From assembly GCA_907164885.2 (NCBI GenBank), contig OU015499.1, positions 148,089,118 to 148,153,117 on the forward strand: a DNA stretch of 64,000 bases, given 5' to 3'. Of the stretch, positions 1-12,066 are shown in pieces. The translations under genes and the position numbers were made by a program. The DNA comes from Dolomedes plantarius. Taxonomy: Eukaryota > Arthropoda > Arachnida > Araneae > Dolomedidae. The notes below the pieces were generated by a model. It had not been told where the DNA came from and ran no database searches. It saw nothing but the letters and a program-made list of their open reading frames with translations. Each line of letters opens with the position of its first letter. The first letter of the stretch is position 1.

Positions 1-323
1 TGCTTAGTGACAACATTTTTTGTTGGTGCAAATCTTTCATTTTTCTGCTAAAATATTCACGTGGTTTGTCGACTATGTTGGGATGTCATTTTCAAGGTGC
101 CGTTTCAATTTTCTTGGATTCATGCTCTCGGATGATATACTTTAGAAAAGATTACACACTGCGGTCTCTCTTCATCAATGACTTCTATTGAAGTGAAGCC
201 AGAATCCGAGAAGCTGTCTTCGTATTTACGGCATCTCCGCTTATTTCCCCGCACGTCACATGGCGATGCACGATCTTTATTAGTATTTGCATTATTGGTT
301 TTTTTCATTAAAAATGTATCCAT
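1..323 (-). pseudogene. hAT-B transposase, N-terminal BED-finger fragment
   Basis: From an ATG at 323 on the minus strand the frame runs to 120 and gives a lysine-rich start, then KYEDSFSDSGFTS and ERPQCVIFSK. This is the usual start of ZBED5/FAM200-like hAT transposases: a basic leader, an FGFTS-type motif, and a BED finger opening ERPQC. The finger's second cysteine is replaced by Phe (CVIF), and the frame breaks directly after it. The rest lies outside the window. Confidence 0.7.
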
Positions 324-960
324 TTTTACGAAAAATATTTATACAGCTTTCTGAGAACACGATATGTATGGCGACCACCAGCGAGATAACTGACGACGGG
401 ACTAGCTGTCCGAAAAATCAGACGATATGAGCAATCGGAGGAAAAGGGATAAGGAGTGTCACTACTCTCATTCGTCTTTGGTTATTGTGAAATATCTGCA
501 GCCGAGAGGGCAGGTGCAAAGAACGTACAGGAGGCATTCTCGAAATTCTTTGGACATGTGGCCTCCAACCGTTGGGGAGTGATCTGGTTTTTGGTGACTG
601 ATCTTAACATTTTTTTCTTTTGTTAAGGAAGAATGCACATACAAGAACACGACCGACTATAGGCAAGCCTATATGAGATGTAGCATGATCAGGCCATGGT
701 ACGTGCCACGAGACAAAACCAGACACTTCTTAAAACTGCGTCTAATATATTGATTCGATCTCCCCTCTCGAAGCAAACACAAAGGTATACAGCGGACTCG
801 AATAGGAAAGTTGTTTTCCCCTTTTAGTCCACATTCGTCAAACTATATCCGAATAGTCTTTAGCAATAGATTAGACTGAAGATCATGGACGCTTCGAGGC
901 ACCCCTGATCTCTCTGCGCGACACCCCAGGGTGCCGTGGCCCACACTTTGGGAGCCCCTG
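1..960 (-). mobile_element. hAT-B element, right-end portion (window start)
   Basis: This is the right end of a ZBED5/Charlie-type hAT element in minus orientation. The terminus at 942-960 reads, on the minus strand, CAGGGGCTCCCAAAGTGTG. It is followed by GTCTAGGG (961-968), the same 8-bp target copy that flanks the complete hAT-B at 44295-47083. The N-terminal coding part is at 1-323. Confidence 0.8.
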
Positions 961-1254
961 GTCTAGGGAGTAAACATCTACACATGTAGTAAATCTGATG
1001 AAAAAGACTTTTAAGATTAAACTATCAGGAAGAAAACTTCATGATGGAATTGGCCTATAACTGATATTTAACATTGTATTATAGGTTTATTTTATCCGTT
1101 TATTTCAACAGTTGAATATACACCTTCATTGATTAATTTTACAATTTTTCTGTAAAATTTTTTGAATCTCATTTATTTTTCCCTTTGGTTTTTAGATTTT
1201 TCAACCCACATTTTTATAAATTATAATTATGTCAAATAAATTCTTTTGAAAATC

Positions 1255-1385
1255 TGTAATCGATAATATCGAGAATATAATATCGATATTACGATATTAT
1301 CGGAAATCAAATATCGATATTATAATACCTAATATCGTAGGGTCAATATCGATATTTCTATAATATCGATATCAATATCCCATCC
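1255..1385. repeat. ATATCGAT-rich subterminal repeat of hAT-A
   Basis: About 130 bp made largely of TATCGATA and AATATCGA palindromic motifs, ending ATCCCATCCCTAGCACGAATT. The same block is at 47385-47505 in unit 3. A related, inverted-order block (CACGAATTAGGGATGAGATATCGA...) sits just inside the left end of hAT-A at 18060-18250. Repeats near both ends of a hAT element suggest subterminal transposase-binding sites; that role is inference. Confidence 0.55.
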
Positions 1386-1802
1386 CTAGCACGAATTGAA
1401 TTCAGTTTGGGTCCTCTGCACATTGACTGCCGGACAGTCCTTAAAATATGAAATATTATGATTTTTGAAATTCAATAACAATAGAATTGATGTTTGAGTA
1501 GTATTCTAAAGTTATACAATGAGGAAAATAAAAATAATATAAATAAAATGGTTAAAAATATAGCCTCGAATTTTTGTTATGGATCATATCATTGTTAAAA
1601 TCTATATTTAGGCTAAAGACATAATCAGAACCTTCAGTTTCATAGTTTGAAAAGGCGGAAAAGAAACCAACTTTCTTAAAAGTTTTGTGCAATTTTCTGA
1701 TTTTAACTGAACTTCTATTAAGTTTTAATTTATTTCAAGTTAAGTTGGGGGGCACGTGCCGCCCCGTGCCCCCCCCCCCGACTCTACGCCTATGATTGTT
1801 AG

Positions 1803-2931
1803 GGAACTAAACTGGGGGGAGTGCAGGGTACGTCCAGACGGTGCGATTACACTGAAAATTTAGTATTTTTAGGGTTAACTATTAGAGGTAAAATGGGCAA
1901 TATTTTAAGCTGTAGTTCTATAGAAATAACTTTAATGCTACAATTTATTATCATTGAAAATTAAAGTTGTTTTAAATTTTAATTAAGGAGCAGCCAGTTT
2001 TAGTTCTAAATGTAGTTGTAGTTCCGTCAATGATGGACAAAAATATGGAAACAAAGTTTCCATCTTTTCCATTTTATTTCAAAAAATAAGTTCAATTTTA
2101 TTTTAAAAAATTATCCCTGGATAATTGACAAGTCAGTTTGATTAATTAATAAATTTCTTTTTACTTTTATTTTATTGCAAAAGATAAATAAATAAACTGT
2201 GTTCCACGTTATCGGACTAGCAGCGCGAAGGGGCGAGGTATAAGAACTTGTCCTACCTACTTGCCGTGCGTAGGGTTGGGTTAAACAAAAATAGCGCCAA
2301 GGCAAAACATTTCGCTGGGCGAGCAAGTGTACTTATGAGGAAGCTGTTCACTACTGTTTTTTATGTTTCTCTAACTTTTAATTAATTAGTATTTAATAGT
2401 TTATTTGAATTTAACTTCTCTTAAATTTGCATAATAATCCATTCTAAAGTAATTGTGTAGTAATCTGGGTTACAAGGTATGTCCCTTTGAAAAACCAAGA
2501 GGAAAAATTTGCTTCGAAATTGAAAATGGGAAGTTCTGGACATGCATGAAAAGGAAGTGAGTTCGATCAGATCAACATTTTAAGGGCATTACCAAACATC
2601 GAAAGAAACCTCAATCGACGTATTTTCTATTCAACTTATTTCGACACGTATTTATCAATTATTATCGACACGTGAATGTTATCGTATATATTATATAGTT
2701 TTTAAATATATTTATTGAATTATTGTATGTATCAACATATAAGCTTCTAAACTCAATACTATAAAGACCAACAAATACTTTGGGAAAAATCGAACTCTCA
2801 AACGTTTGTGCTCTAACAATATTTTAACTGGTAAAGCACACTTAATTCCCTCACCGTTAATGAACTTTTTCCATAATAAAAATAATAGCAACAAACGTAC
2901 ATGAATTGTCGTTATTATTATATATCTGAGT
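1803..2931. other. Unit flank between hAT-A and SINE-1
   Basis: AT-rich sequence shared with 25797-26931 and 47941-49075. The only coding-like stretch is at about 2201-2383, matching the short ORF at 48344-48523; here it carries an in-frame TAG soon after the start position. Nothing else was recognised. Confidence 0.5.
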
Positions 2932-3027
2932 GGTCGCCTAGTGGCTAAGTGGTTAAGACATCAGCCTGCTACGCCGGGGTGCGGGTTTGATTCCCGCATA
3001 AGACTTGGCTGTATTCTGGGGAACCGG
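2932..3027 (+). mobile_element. SINE-1 (tRNA-derived), truncated
   Basis: The tRNA-like head has a box A-like TGGCTAAGTGG and a box B-like GGTTTGATTCC, with a perfect 5-bp T stem (GCGGG/CCCGC). The body stops at AACCGG, where unit 3 continues for a further ~230 bp into a TA tail. The sequence joins directly to TAATTACTGAT, which in unit 3 follows the tail, so the 3' part was deleted here. The left target copy is TATATCTGAGT just before 2932. Confidence 0.65.
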
Positions 3028-5610
3028 TAATTACTGATAAAGAAATACAATCATTAAATCTACTGACGTGTATACAGTTGTTGCGACGTGTAGTGCTTGA
3101 ATTATAACTCACTCAAAAAAAAGGAAAAAAAATCCTCGCTAGTGGACTTTGGTGTACAACTTGTAATAGCTTGGGCAAAAAATATCATATAAAAGCTGCA
3201 TCGGAAGAGCAGTCCAACCTATAGCTCACACCCCGAATGTACTTCACACCACAAATGAAGTCAGAATCTCACACCTTCCGAGCACTCAAACTTCTGTCTT
3301 AAGCCTGCTCGAGTTAGGAATTCGTAGAACTGTAAACAATCAACCTGTGCAGGTTGTCTAACCGTAGTCAAAAGGAGAAAAAGAGGTGTGTTGTTATGGT
3401 GTGTGGTGAATCTTTGGCATAAAATCCTGACATTCCAACTGATGTTCAGATCGACGTCAAAACACACAAGCGAAATGTTTACTCTCATTCATTAGTTTTT
3501 TAATTCAAAACTTGATTCTAAATCATTATTTAATCAATGACGTATTTAAAGTTTTGCATGATAAAAATTCAGTATGATGTGTCTAGAAAAAGAAGATACC
3601 AGAATATCGTATGAAATGACACTTCCTATTGTAGAATCTGGTCACGTATATTTGCTATTCCATGATATCTGTAGCATGTGGCTCATTCCAAAGAACTCGG
3701 GCTAGAACTCTTTCAATTCATTTATCATAGTTACCTTCTTTAACCAAAAGCCCAAAGTCTCGTCTTACAAACTCAATTGACGATGACTGCATTTTAGCAC
3801 TGTGAAATTCTTGTACGACCCGAGACTAAAGGCCTAAGTTTCTCCTGCTAAAGAGATTGAGGGGAGATATGTTGGGATCACTGCTTCTTCCATCGATTGC
3901 TGGTAAATATCCACTTCATTCTTCAATGAAGTGGATTAACTGATCAATATATTATTGAAAATTCTTGCGTTAAAACAGTAAGGAGTAATAAAAAAGGGGA
4001 AAAATACGCTTTATGCAAACAAAGCTTTTAAAAAATATTGAATTGATTACCAAAACTTATAATATAAAATACAGAAAACTAATGAAGAGGTAAAACTATG
4101 ATAGATAAGAAAAAATAGAATTTTATAATTTATTAGAAAGCCACGTTTTGAATAATATATGATGGAACAGATATTGACTAATTTCAACTGTAGATTGTAA
4201 CTAGTTAGAAAAAGTGAAAAAAAAATATCGCCGACTAGATGAAACTACAAGACACAAAACTCATTTTACCAAATGGCAAAAGAACATAAAAAAATACTTG
4301 GATTACATAGCACGACGTATTACTAGTACAAGAGCTGAAGATTAACTGACTGAGAAGGTCAAAGTCAAGGTAGTAGGGGTTACGGAGTTACTAACTGCGA
4401 AAAATTGCACAACTCTCAACTTCGAACGGATAATGAATTAATAAACTTATAGAAATATTCCGAATTAAACGAGTTGCCACACATTAATTTAGAAAAATCG
4501 CATGGCTGCCGCCTGGATCCGTGATCGGCCCGAGCTTTGGCCTGCGAGGAAATTTCTGTTTCCCCATAAATCGGGGGTAAACCGATAACTGAGTAATCAG
4601 AAACAGATACCTTGACGATGTCTGTCACTAAAATGAAACGGAATAACCGCTTCCAATAATGAAATTGGGTATTGGACCATTGGCGCCATTTATAGGCAGG
4701 ACAGGGAACCAAAAACGGTTTCCCAAAAGGGAGGTTTTTGCAGTGTTAAAGCAATTATGTTAAGATAAAAGAAAGAATTAAATCAAAAAACTTTATTATA
4801 CGTGGATTTTTTAAACATGGAGGCCAAATGACTTGATAGTATCGCTTTAAGGTCAAAAGGTTCGGCGGAAAACATCGCTCTGTGAAAGTTCATCATAGTG
4901 GGACTCTGCATTATTGAAGTTTACTTCAGACTGACATTTTTGCTGTTTTAGCAAGAAATGTCCCAATCATTAAAATTATGATCCTTTATGCTGAATACTG
5001 CCTAGAAAAAGACCGTCGAAAATTTCTAAAATAACTGTCGACGTTTGAAATGGACCCTTTTCGTCATAATGAACGCGATTTTCCTACTTGCCAATATTTA
5101 GTGATATCAAATGAATCAGGAAAAATTCCAAGAAAATACATAGTTTGACGAAGTTTTTAAATTCACTTAGAAGAAAACTGCAAAACTTGACAAAGAATCA
5201 GAAACTACATAATTCAATATGGAATGTAATAATTCATATATGCTGCAGTATTTTGCTTAAACGCAAGCGACATTTCATTCGTTTATAGCCGAATACTTTC
5301 AGTTATAATATCTCATTTTCAAATGCAAAGGTTTCGCCAAATAAATTATATTTATGAAAACTTTGAATCGACGCATGTGTTAAATCCAATTTTCACATTT
5401 ATCGACCAAGTCAAACATTTTTGTTTACAAAAATCCATTTTTCTTTGACCGCATTCGGTTATATGAGAGACAAACATTCTCATCAAAACATATTCCAGTT
5501 TCTCTTTGTCTATTAACTGTTTATACTCAGTGGTACTGATCGCGGATGGGTTTTCTAAAGAAAAAAATTTTCATAAATTAATGAAAGGTTAATTTTGTTA
5601 TTCGGTTCTG
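3028..5610. other. Unit flank with conserved non-coding block and hairpin
   Basis: Mostly AT-rich sequence shared with 49438-51902; unit 2 keeps only the second half, and part of that twice. A minus-strand frame at 4416-4712 recurs at 50698-50970 and, twice over, in unit 2. I see no domain in it, and it has no consistent start or stop between copies, so I do not call it a gene. A 12-bp-arm hairpin lies at 3909-3936. Confidence 0.4.
3909..3936. repeat. Perfect 12-bp inverted repeat with 4-nt loop
   Basis: The arms ATCCACTTCATT and AATGAAGTGGAT flank the loop CTTC. The same hairpin, unchanged, is at 50192-50219 in unit 3 although flanking bases differ. Unit 2 lacks the region. Confidence 0.7.
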
Positions 5611-5697
5611 AAGGCCGGGACGATGGCCGTGTGGCTAGGACATTGGCATTCGGTACTAGACTCTGAGGGTTCGAGTCCCACAGTCTCTGGTACCGCT
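5611..5697 (+). mobile_element. SINE-2 tRNA-like head
   Basis: Box A-like TGGCCGTGTGG (about 5624-5634) and a perfect box B GGTTCGAGTCC (5668-5678). I find no acceptor-stem pairing, so it is read as a tRNA-derived SINE head rather than a tRNA gene. Homologues are at 29693-29785 and 51903-51995. Translated on the minus strand it gives the RLWDSNPQ-type string typical of such SINEs. Confidence 0.55.
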
Positions 5698-5914
5698 TTC
5701 TCGATATCTCAGCTAACGCATCACGTATTTTATTGTACATCGTCGACTGACAATGTCATAGTCCTGATGTAATGCTCACTATTGGCGTGGATGTTTGTAG
5801 ACATTCGGAATCAGCTTTAAGCAGTAGGTCCTGGTCAAATGAGCCTTCGTGTAGCAAAAAATGACCTCAACTAACGACAGCTCCTGAATTTCAATGAATT
5901 TTGTTTTAATGTGT

Positions 5915-5922
5915 TATAAAAA
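5915..5922 (+). promoter_or_regulatory. TATA-like motif upstream of 63-aa ORF
   Basis: TATAAAAA lies 67 nt before the ATG at 5982. The same motif is exactly 67 nt upstream of the ATG in unit 2 (30001) and, as TATAAAAC, in unit 3 (52207). Spacing and AT-rich context allow a core promoter but do not prove one. Confidence 0.25.
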
Positions 5923-5981
5923 CAGCGCTATTTGAGTTCATTTTCATTAGCCATTTAACAAATGCATATTTTGTATTCACG

Positions 5982-6173
5982 ATGGCATCTTCAATCTCGA
6001 TAGCTTTTCCACTCATTAAGATTCTAGATTTGATATGTTTTTATGTTATTCTGAGTATTCGGTCGGGTAGTTATACGCATTACTTGCAAGCATTTCCTTA
6101 CTTGGTAAGAATTTATGGCATTTTAAATGCATCGTTACTTACTTTAGTAAGGTATTTAAACTCTGTATCTTAG
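5982..6173 (+). CDS. Conserved 63-aa hydrophobic ORF, unit 1
   Basis: A short ORF from an ATG in good context (ACGATGG) that is open, at identical length, in all three units (30068-30259, 52274-52465). The product has two hydrophobic stretches, about residues 5-28 (IAFPLIKILDLICFYVILSI) and 41-60, separated by a short polar loop, RSGSYTH. The pattern recalls the first two helices of MARVEL-type four-helix proteins, but that is only a resemblance. A good splice donor (TTA|GTAAGG) near residue 56 would allow it to be a first exon. No downstream helices were found. The function is unknown. Confidence 0.35.
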   Translation: MASSISIAFPLIKILDLICFYVILSIRSGSYTHYLQAFPYLVRIYGILNASLLTLVRYLNSVS

Positions 6174-6226
6174 GTCAGAATAGCTCTATAAGAATTATAT
6201 GAGAACAGTCACATTATTACTCGACG

Positions 6227-6295
6227 ATGAACGACAAAATGCCTGATTCGTTAGCTCAGATATTAAGAAATCTTGGAGGAACTAAGATAATTTAA
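6227..6295 (+). other. Short conserved ORF downstream of the 63-aa ORF
   Basis: ATG at 6227 opens a 22-codon frame starting MNDKMPD and containing LAQILRNLG. Homologous frames follow the 63-aa ORF in units 2 (near 30313) and 3 (near 52519). Several unit 1 versus unit 2 differences are synonymous (Leu TTA/TTG, Asn AAT/AAC). It is too short to call a gene alone and might be an exon of the same locus. Confidence 0.2.
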
Positions 6296-8081
6296 TCCCA
6301 GATCTAGAAAGTATAAGCTACGATGGAATACACAAACAAAAATGGCAGGAAAAGAAAAATAATTGAAATAGTTCATAGAATATAAAAACGGATTATGAAG
6401 TGACGTAATGAAAAAAATATGTTGTAATGGTCTCGACGTATTGTGTTTCCCCAGATGACGTCACTTATCCTTCAGGCTGTGAACAATAGTTAGCTCGACC
6501 AATCTCGCTTCTCAGAATTGTCCCGCAACCACCTACAAACTGTACAGCAGTAACTACTGCAATGAGTCCTTTCTTTAGATATCGATAATACGGGATATTA
6601 TTCAATAATTTTTGTATATTAAAAAAAATATATATTACTCACTTTTCAGTAAATCAAATTTTCAGAAGTAATAAATTAAATATAAGAGAAAATAACTTTC
6701 TCTAAATTAAAATAATAAATTATTTCCTCCTAGGTACATTATCAAGGTAAACAAGAAAGTAGTATAAGATACTAATCGAAAACTTTGGGAACATATAGTG
6801 CGAGTACCTTACGAGGCATTTCGACGAAACATCAATTACGAAACCACGTGAATATACAATGAATGCAAACCGTTTTACACGGGGAACACTTTTGTTTTAA
6901 ATTTACAACGGCGCAATTGTTTTGCCGCACATTTCCTAATGAACTTAAAAAATCGATGCATTACAGAACAAATATTTTGGCTTTGAGATCTCCTGGATTA
7001 TGAATATGGGCTGCTGTTCGTGTGAATGCCTTTTCCCATGCGTTATTTGAATGCAAAACATCCGATTTCCTCTACCGTGAACTCTCGTCATCATCGGAAA
7101 CAGAGCTCATAAACTGTTGAATAATCAGTGACCCAATGGTCGAGATATCGATGCAAATATCGATGAAAGAACAATGTTTGAAGAGGATTCTGGGAATCCG
7201 TCATTCTATTATAAACTTTCAAAGCTGTTGCTTGTAAAGATCCCATTTCGTTTTTCAGAGTAAGTATATCGACTTTTTAGTGTAGAATAGAACAAATTCA
7301 AAATGAATTTCGTCACTGGATGGATGAGGAAGAAGATGTAAGTGAAAAATTATTATTTTATTGATCCTTATATTAAATATCGCCGCGAGATCATTTCAAA
7401 CGTATCTCGGTTTGCACGGGCTAAAATGAAATTAAAATATAGATTTCAACCGCGTTTTTCATGTTTTAGTAAATATTTACTCTAAAAATATATAACGATA
7501 GAAAGAAATACTTACGGAAGAATTCGATTTTAAAACAATTTCTGCTTTCAGAAAAATCGGTGTACAATATTTAGGTCAGAAGTTCAAAGGATATGTAATT
7601 CGGTTATTAAATGGTAGTTAAATTATGCTTAAAAAAAGAGCTTTTTTTACTAATGTCATGTATTTTTTGCCATTTTCGTATCTTTCTGCTGAAAAAGAAG
7701 AATATTTCCAATAATTCTAAGTCTCCAGAAAGAAATCCGATTGGTCTATTGCGGATTTTAAATATTTCATAGAACAGATATAGCGTGGGAAGCCAGCGGT
7801 CGTAATTTATAAACGGTAATACATTCATCTTTGAGAGACCTGTTAAAGCAGCATCTGTTTTTGACTGACTTCAAAAACATTTTTTCCTAAAAATAAGACA
7901 GATTTCTGGAGTTCACTAAGGTCTTTTCAAGAACAGTATACGACATTTTACGCCGTTGACTTTTCATTTGTAAGAAACAATTTAAGAAATTACTTTGAAT
8001 TAAATATCAAGGTATTTCATTATTAAGACGGCCTTGGAATAATTTAAAACTGCTTTTGCCGAAGAAAAAATGAAATACGTT
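6296..8081. other. Unit flank with a decayed coding-like stretch
   Basis: AT-rich, shared with 30340-32164 and 52560-54376. At 6793-7120 it is homologous to the open frame at 30907-31203, but has in-frame TGA codons at the TGG seen in unit 2 and again after the PG motif. A CRE-like TGACGTCA is at 6463. Nothing else was recognised. Confidence 0.35.
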
Positions 8082-8297
8082 ATGACACCCACAGTTTGAA
8101 ATGTACGAACGTTCACAAAATTCGACTTGTACATAGATTACTTTATTTCACAATACGGTAAATGTAAAGAAGTGTTTACCGCTTGGCGTGTTTTGGCGAA
8201 GTTTTTAAAATTAGCCACACCAAAACACAACGGTAACGCCAACGTAGAGGACAAAAAATTACGTGTGTATACAGCAGGTCTTAGGCGATTAAAATAA
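8082..8297 (+). pseudogene. 71-codon ORF remnant, unit 1 (early stop)
   Basis: ATG at 8082 begins MTPTV and then meets TGA as codon 6, where unit 3 has TCA (Ser). After the stop the frame is open for 65 more codons, containing KFDLY, YFISQYGKCKE, AWRVLAKF and a C-terminal VYTAGLRRLK. Each unit breaks the same frame in a different way: nonsense here, a 1-nt deletion in unit 2, a transposon in unit 3. I do not recognise the family. Confidence 0.4.
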
Positions 8298-9711
8298 TAT
8301 CAATATTTCTTAGTAACTCCTAAATGATAATATTTCCTCATAATGGAAACTAAGAAAAGGATATTGTCTCGCAAATAATAAAACGAAAACAAGGCCTAAT
8401 AATAAAATCGCGTCAGTCGAAGGTTAATTTTATGATAACAAGAACAATCTCCTGTCGTCTGTGTCACTAAAGAAAAGCCCATTAAACACAAATCTTTTAT
8501 CCATTTATAAGATTGACTGTCTAATATATAAGATAACATTAAGTTTTGCTCATTTATCTCCCACAATAAGAGCCTTATCCACTTCTTTACAAAAGCCAAA
8601 TTGAACAATTGTAATAATTCCTAATTGAAACACCTTATTGGAGAATTGCCTAATTTTTTACAAAAGACTAATTTTAGTGTGATTTGGCGAATTCTGAAGA
8701 CTTCTCCATACCACCCAAGGGATACCTACTTCTTTACATTTACTTAAGGAGTATTTTGTAATCATTGAAAACGTCGCAAATATTAATATGACATCATTTT
8801 CCTTCATGACATAGAAGAAGAAAAGGTACATTTCCGTTAGCGGAGCGTCGTGCAAATTGCGCGCTGTCGCGCCAAGAAATTCAAATTTGATCAGACCACG
8901 CCAAACGTCATTATCCGTTATTTTCAGTTTTTTTTTTTGACACGTAGCTCCACCACCCCCATAAATTCAGATGCATTTCACAATTTCCCATACCCCGGAA
9001 TTGTACTCTCCGAAGTGGGTTATTGGCAAATATGGCAAAGAAATTTATACAACAAAAGCCAATGTTTACTTTTTTCTTTTACTGATTATATCGCCAACAG
9101 AACCATGGCGCAGCCAGCGGTTGACGAATTCATGTAAAATAACAGCATTTTTCGTAGTGCAGTGGAGTAAACTCAGGCTACGAGGTTTATACAGCGAGCG
9201 GCTAGTTTGTTTTACTACTGCGTGGTACAGCGTTTGTATTTGAACATCCGATACACCCCTACGATAGTTGGCTTTTCCACAACATGGAACGAAAAACCAT
9301 GAAGGGGAAATTAGCAGTGCTTGAAATTCCCATTCTATCTCAGCAATGCTCCAAGCCTTAGGAGACAATATATGTCTTAGCGAACATTTTTCGAGAATGT
9401 TGGGCCGTTTGATTCACTGTTACCATTTCCCATTCTTGCATTTATGATTGGCGATGACTTGGTGACATTTACATTTGGCGCCAAGTGGCGTACCGCCAAC
9501 GGAAATTTCCGAAGAAAAAATAATGAAATAGTAATTAGAAATAATTAAGGTGATCCAATGAAAGGTCGAAACCCTAAACCGACGCTTGATTATTCGTCGG
9601 TTGTTCTTGAAAGTAAAAAGGAGAAACGAAGTAGCTGAAAATACGTAAAAGTTTAGCAAAATTAAACTGTTGGTTAAATAATGTACAGGGACACAAAAAC
9701 ATTTACATATA
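8298..9711. other. Unit flank before Tc1-A
   Basis: AT-rich, shared with 32375-33765 and with 55148-57159 (where a MITE is inserted). Overlapping frames at 8850-9370 recur in the other units without a consistent length or start, so none is called. A pyrimidine-rich run ending CAG at about 9100 resembles a splice acceptor, but I cannot tie it to exons. Confidence 0.35.
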
Positions 9712-10653
9712 CACTGAATAGCTAAAATAACTGGTACAGGCATTCGTATGCAAATAAAGGCGATATGCAACCTATCAGCGTAACCCGATGTGGTCGGCGG
9801 TTCTTATATAAGGTAACAGGTGTCGGCGAAACTGTAAGATCGATTTCTCCAGCTACAATGGTAGTTGTAGGAAAAAGACTTTGAATGAACGGGAACGTCG
9901 ATGATTAACGAGAATCCTTAAACGAGATAGACGTGCAACACTTCCTATAATTGCTGCAGATTATAGTGCAGCGGCATCAACAAGCGTCAGCGGGCGAACT
10001 GTTCAACGGCCATTGAAATTGGCTTTCGAAGCAGCAGGCCCACTCATTTATAGTGGTTGACTGAAAGGCACAAACGTTTACTCCTTGCTTGGGCCCACCA
10101 ACACTTCCTTTGGACTGTTGATGACTGGAAACACGTTGCCTGGTCTGACGAGTCTAGTTTCTCATTGTATCGGGCAGATGGACGTGTACGGATATGGAGA
10201 AAACCTCATGAACCCATAGATCGTACGTGTCAACAGGGAACTGTTGAAGCTGGTGGAGCCTCTGTGATGGTATGGGGCGTGTGCAATTGGCGTGATATGG
10301 GACCCCTCATACGTCTAGAGATGACTCTCACAGGTGACGGGTACATGAGCATCCTGACGGATCATACACTCTTCTGAATTTTGATATTTCCACTGGCCCT
10401 CTAAATCCCGAGATAGGAATATTATTGAGCATATTTGGGATGCCTTGCAAGGTGCTGTTCAGAAGAGACCTCTACCCCCTCGAACTCCTATAGATCTGTA
10501 GGCTGTCCTGCAGGATTCGTGGTGTGAATTACCTCCAGCATTCCTACAGACATTAGTCGAGTCCATCACACGTCGTGTTCCGGAACTTTTGCGTGTTCGT
10601 GTTGATCCTACACGATATTAGGCATGTGTACCACTTTTTCTGACTCTTCGGTG
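9712..10653 (+). mobile_element. Tc1-A, internally deleted Tc1-like element, unit 1
   Basis: Terminal inverted repeats begin CACTGAATAGCTAAAATAA at the left and, read inward, CACCGAAGAGTCAGAAAAAG at the right. TA dinucleotides flank both ends (9710-9711, 10654-10655). Inside are pieces of a Tcb-like transposase. The block holding the second catalytic Asp is missing in every unit, so the internal deletion predates the segmental duplications. Confidence 0.88.
9885..10620 (+). pseudogene. Tc1-A transposase remnant, unit 1
   Basis: A helix-turn-helix part (LKRDRRATLP at about 9910-9960) follows an in-frame stop. The first catalytic region WSDESSFSLY lies in the open frame 10057-10377, which continues through TCQQGTVEAGG and VMVWGVC to ILTDH. 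Then about 60-65 residues are missing, including the expected QQDNA-type second Asp. In a shifted frame RNIIEHIWDALQ supplies the Glu, and a normal C-terminus (LRVRVDPTRY, stop) follows. Known Tc1 relatives use a DD34E triad, so this copy cannot be active. Confidence 0.85.
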
Positions 10654-12066
10654 TATATAAAATGATAAAAACCCTGATATAAACAAAATCAAAATAAAAT
10701 ATTTCACTTTAAAACAAAACCAGTAGTACCGAATTATTTATACGACAATTTTTGCTTGTTTTGGGCTAATGTAGGAAGTACGGCATGTGTTGATCAACCA
10801 AAAGTAAAAGAAATATAAGATTCTGTACTGTGCTCAATTAAGAAAGATGAAATGTCCCACCAGGAAGTGATAAAATATCCACATGTAGCTGATCAGAACA
10901 GAGACCATTTTCAATCAAATTTCATACTTTATGAAAGCCCTATTTAGAAATTTAGTTCTTCTGAAAATTCATTGCCCCTTACTCTTCTATTTCCGTTACT
11001 CTGAATCAAACTTTCATGAGAGTATTAGTATAATTTGCATAATTTTAGTTAACACAGTTGTGATAATATGTGAAAGATGCAAATTTCATAGTGTTGGAAT
11101 GCGTGTGTGTGTGTGGGGGGGGTGTTTAGAAGATCAGCAATTAGAATTCAGGCAAAATAGATTAAATTAAATTTATTTGATTTGCATTGGGTTGGGTTGC
11201 AGAACGCAAAAGGACAGAAAATCCCAAATCTTTTGAGTTCTGTGCGTCCATCGGTCTGTCTGTATTATGCTTTGACCAGCGAGAAGTGTAATCTTGATTA
11301 CTATGAGAAAGAAGACGGTCTATATTTCTAGAAAATCTGTGTAGTCTGTGATTTATACCTCTGAGTTTAAGAACGAAAACAAAGTCTTTCATTAATTTAT
11401 ATAAGAAGAGACTTGAAATACTATTGTTTCTGTAGGAGGCGACTCGCATTGGTTATGAGAATTTAGCCAATGGGATGAGGTGGTCTTCAAGCTTTGGAAG
11501 GTAAATCTACTCCTTCGCTGACTGATTCTTTAATCGACTTTCGCAGTTTGATAGCATTATTTTCCAGTCAAAATAACTAATATATTTCTCAGTTTCACAA
11601 AAATACCCCTCTTTCCATCTTGACGAATTTAACTATTTAGTTTCGATTCTTTTTTTGCGTGTGTTAATTGCATTATTCTTTTGATTAAGAGACTCTAAGA
11701 GGGAAGAAAACTGAAGACGCGTCATAGCCCGCGATACATAATGCGGTAAAAGACATAGTAGAAAGTTGTTATTTGGGTTTTGTTTTGTTTTATGAATGCC
11801 ATCGTTTAAAATGCGTGTTTTCAGGCGTATACATTTATTCTTTGACTTGGAGGTTTCTAAATCCAAAGACGTATTTAGCTTATGTGCTTTAAAGATGCTT
11901 TCAATTTTTTTTAATTTTCTGGTACTTTTTGTCACCACATTTGAATCCCCCTAGACAGTTGTATGCTTCTTTCTAAACTTTAGTGTAGAAGTCAGAAATT
12001 TATTTCTATTAGTTTTTGGGTAAAATGAATAATAAAAACGTCAAGAGCCGACACACTGGAGTAGAG
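10654..12066. other. Unit flank and putative 5' non-coding exon region
   Basis: AT-rich, shared with 34515-36002 and 58106-60245. A short GT run is at 11103-11114, followed by a G run. The stretch just before 12066 ends GAGTAGAG|GTAAAC, a good splice donor present in all units, so a 5' untranslated exon of the coiled-coil gene could end here. No start of transcription is evident. Confidence 0.35.

Larger units (their letters stand above)
1..1794 (+). mobile_element. hAT-A element, right-end portion (window start)
   Basis: This is the right part of a hAT-A element whose left part lies outside the window. It ends ...CTACGCCTATG at 1794, followed by ATTGTTAG (1795-1802). The same end and flank occur at 25788 and 47932, and the matching left end CATAGGCGTA preceded by ATTGTTAG is at 18001-18009. 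Positions 1-960 are hAT-B inserted inside it. An ATATCGAT-rich subterminal stretch lies at 1255-1385. Confidence 0.8.

Noticed and set aside
2932..3027. Functional tRNA gene
   Set aside because: Box A, box B and a T stem are present, but there is no acceptor stem or full cloverleaf; the longer copy in unit 3 shows a SINE body and target copies.
4416..4712. Minus-strand frame repeated four times in the window
   Set aside because: Repetition follows from the segmental copies and a local duplication; start and end differ among copies and no domain is visible.
5555..5740. Minus-strand protein with RLWDSNPQ
   Set aside because: This is the usual translation artefact of a tRNA-derived SINE head.
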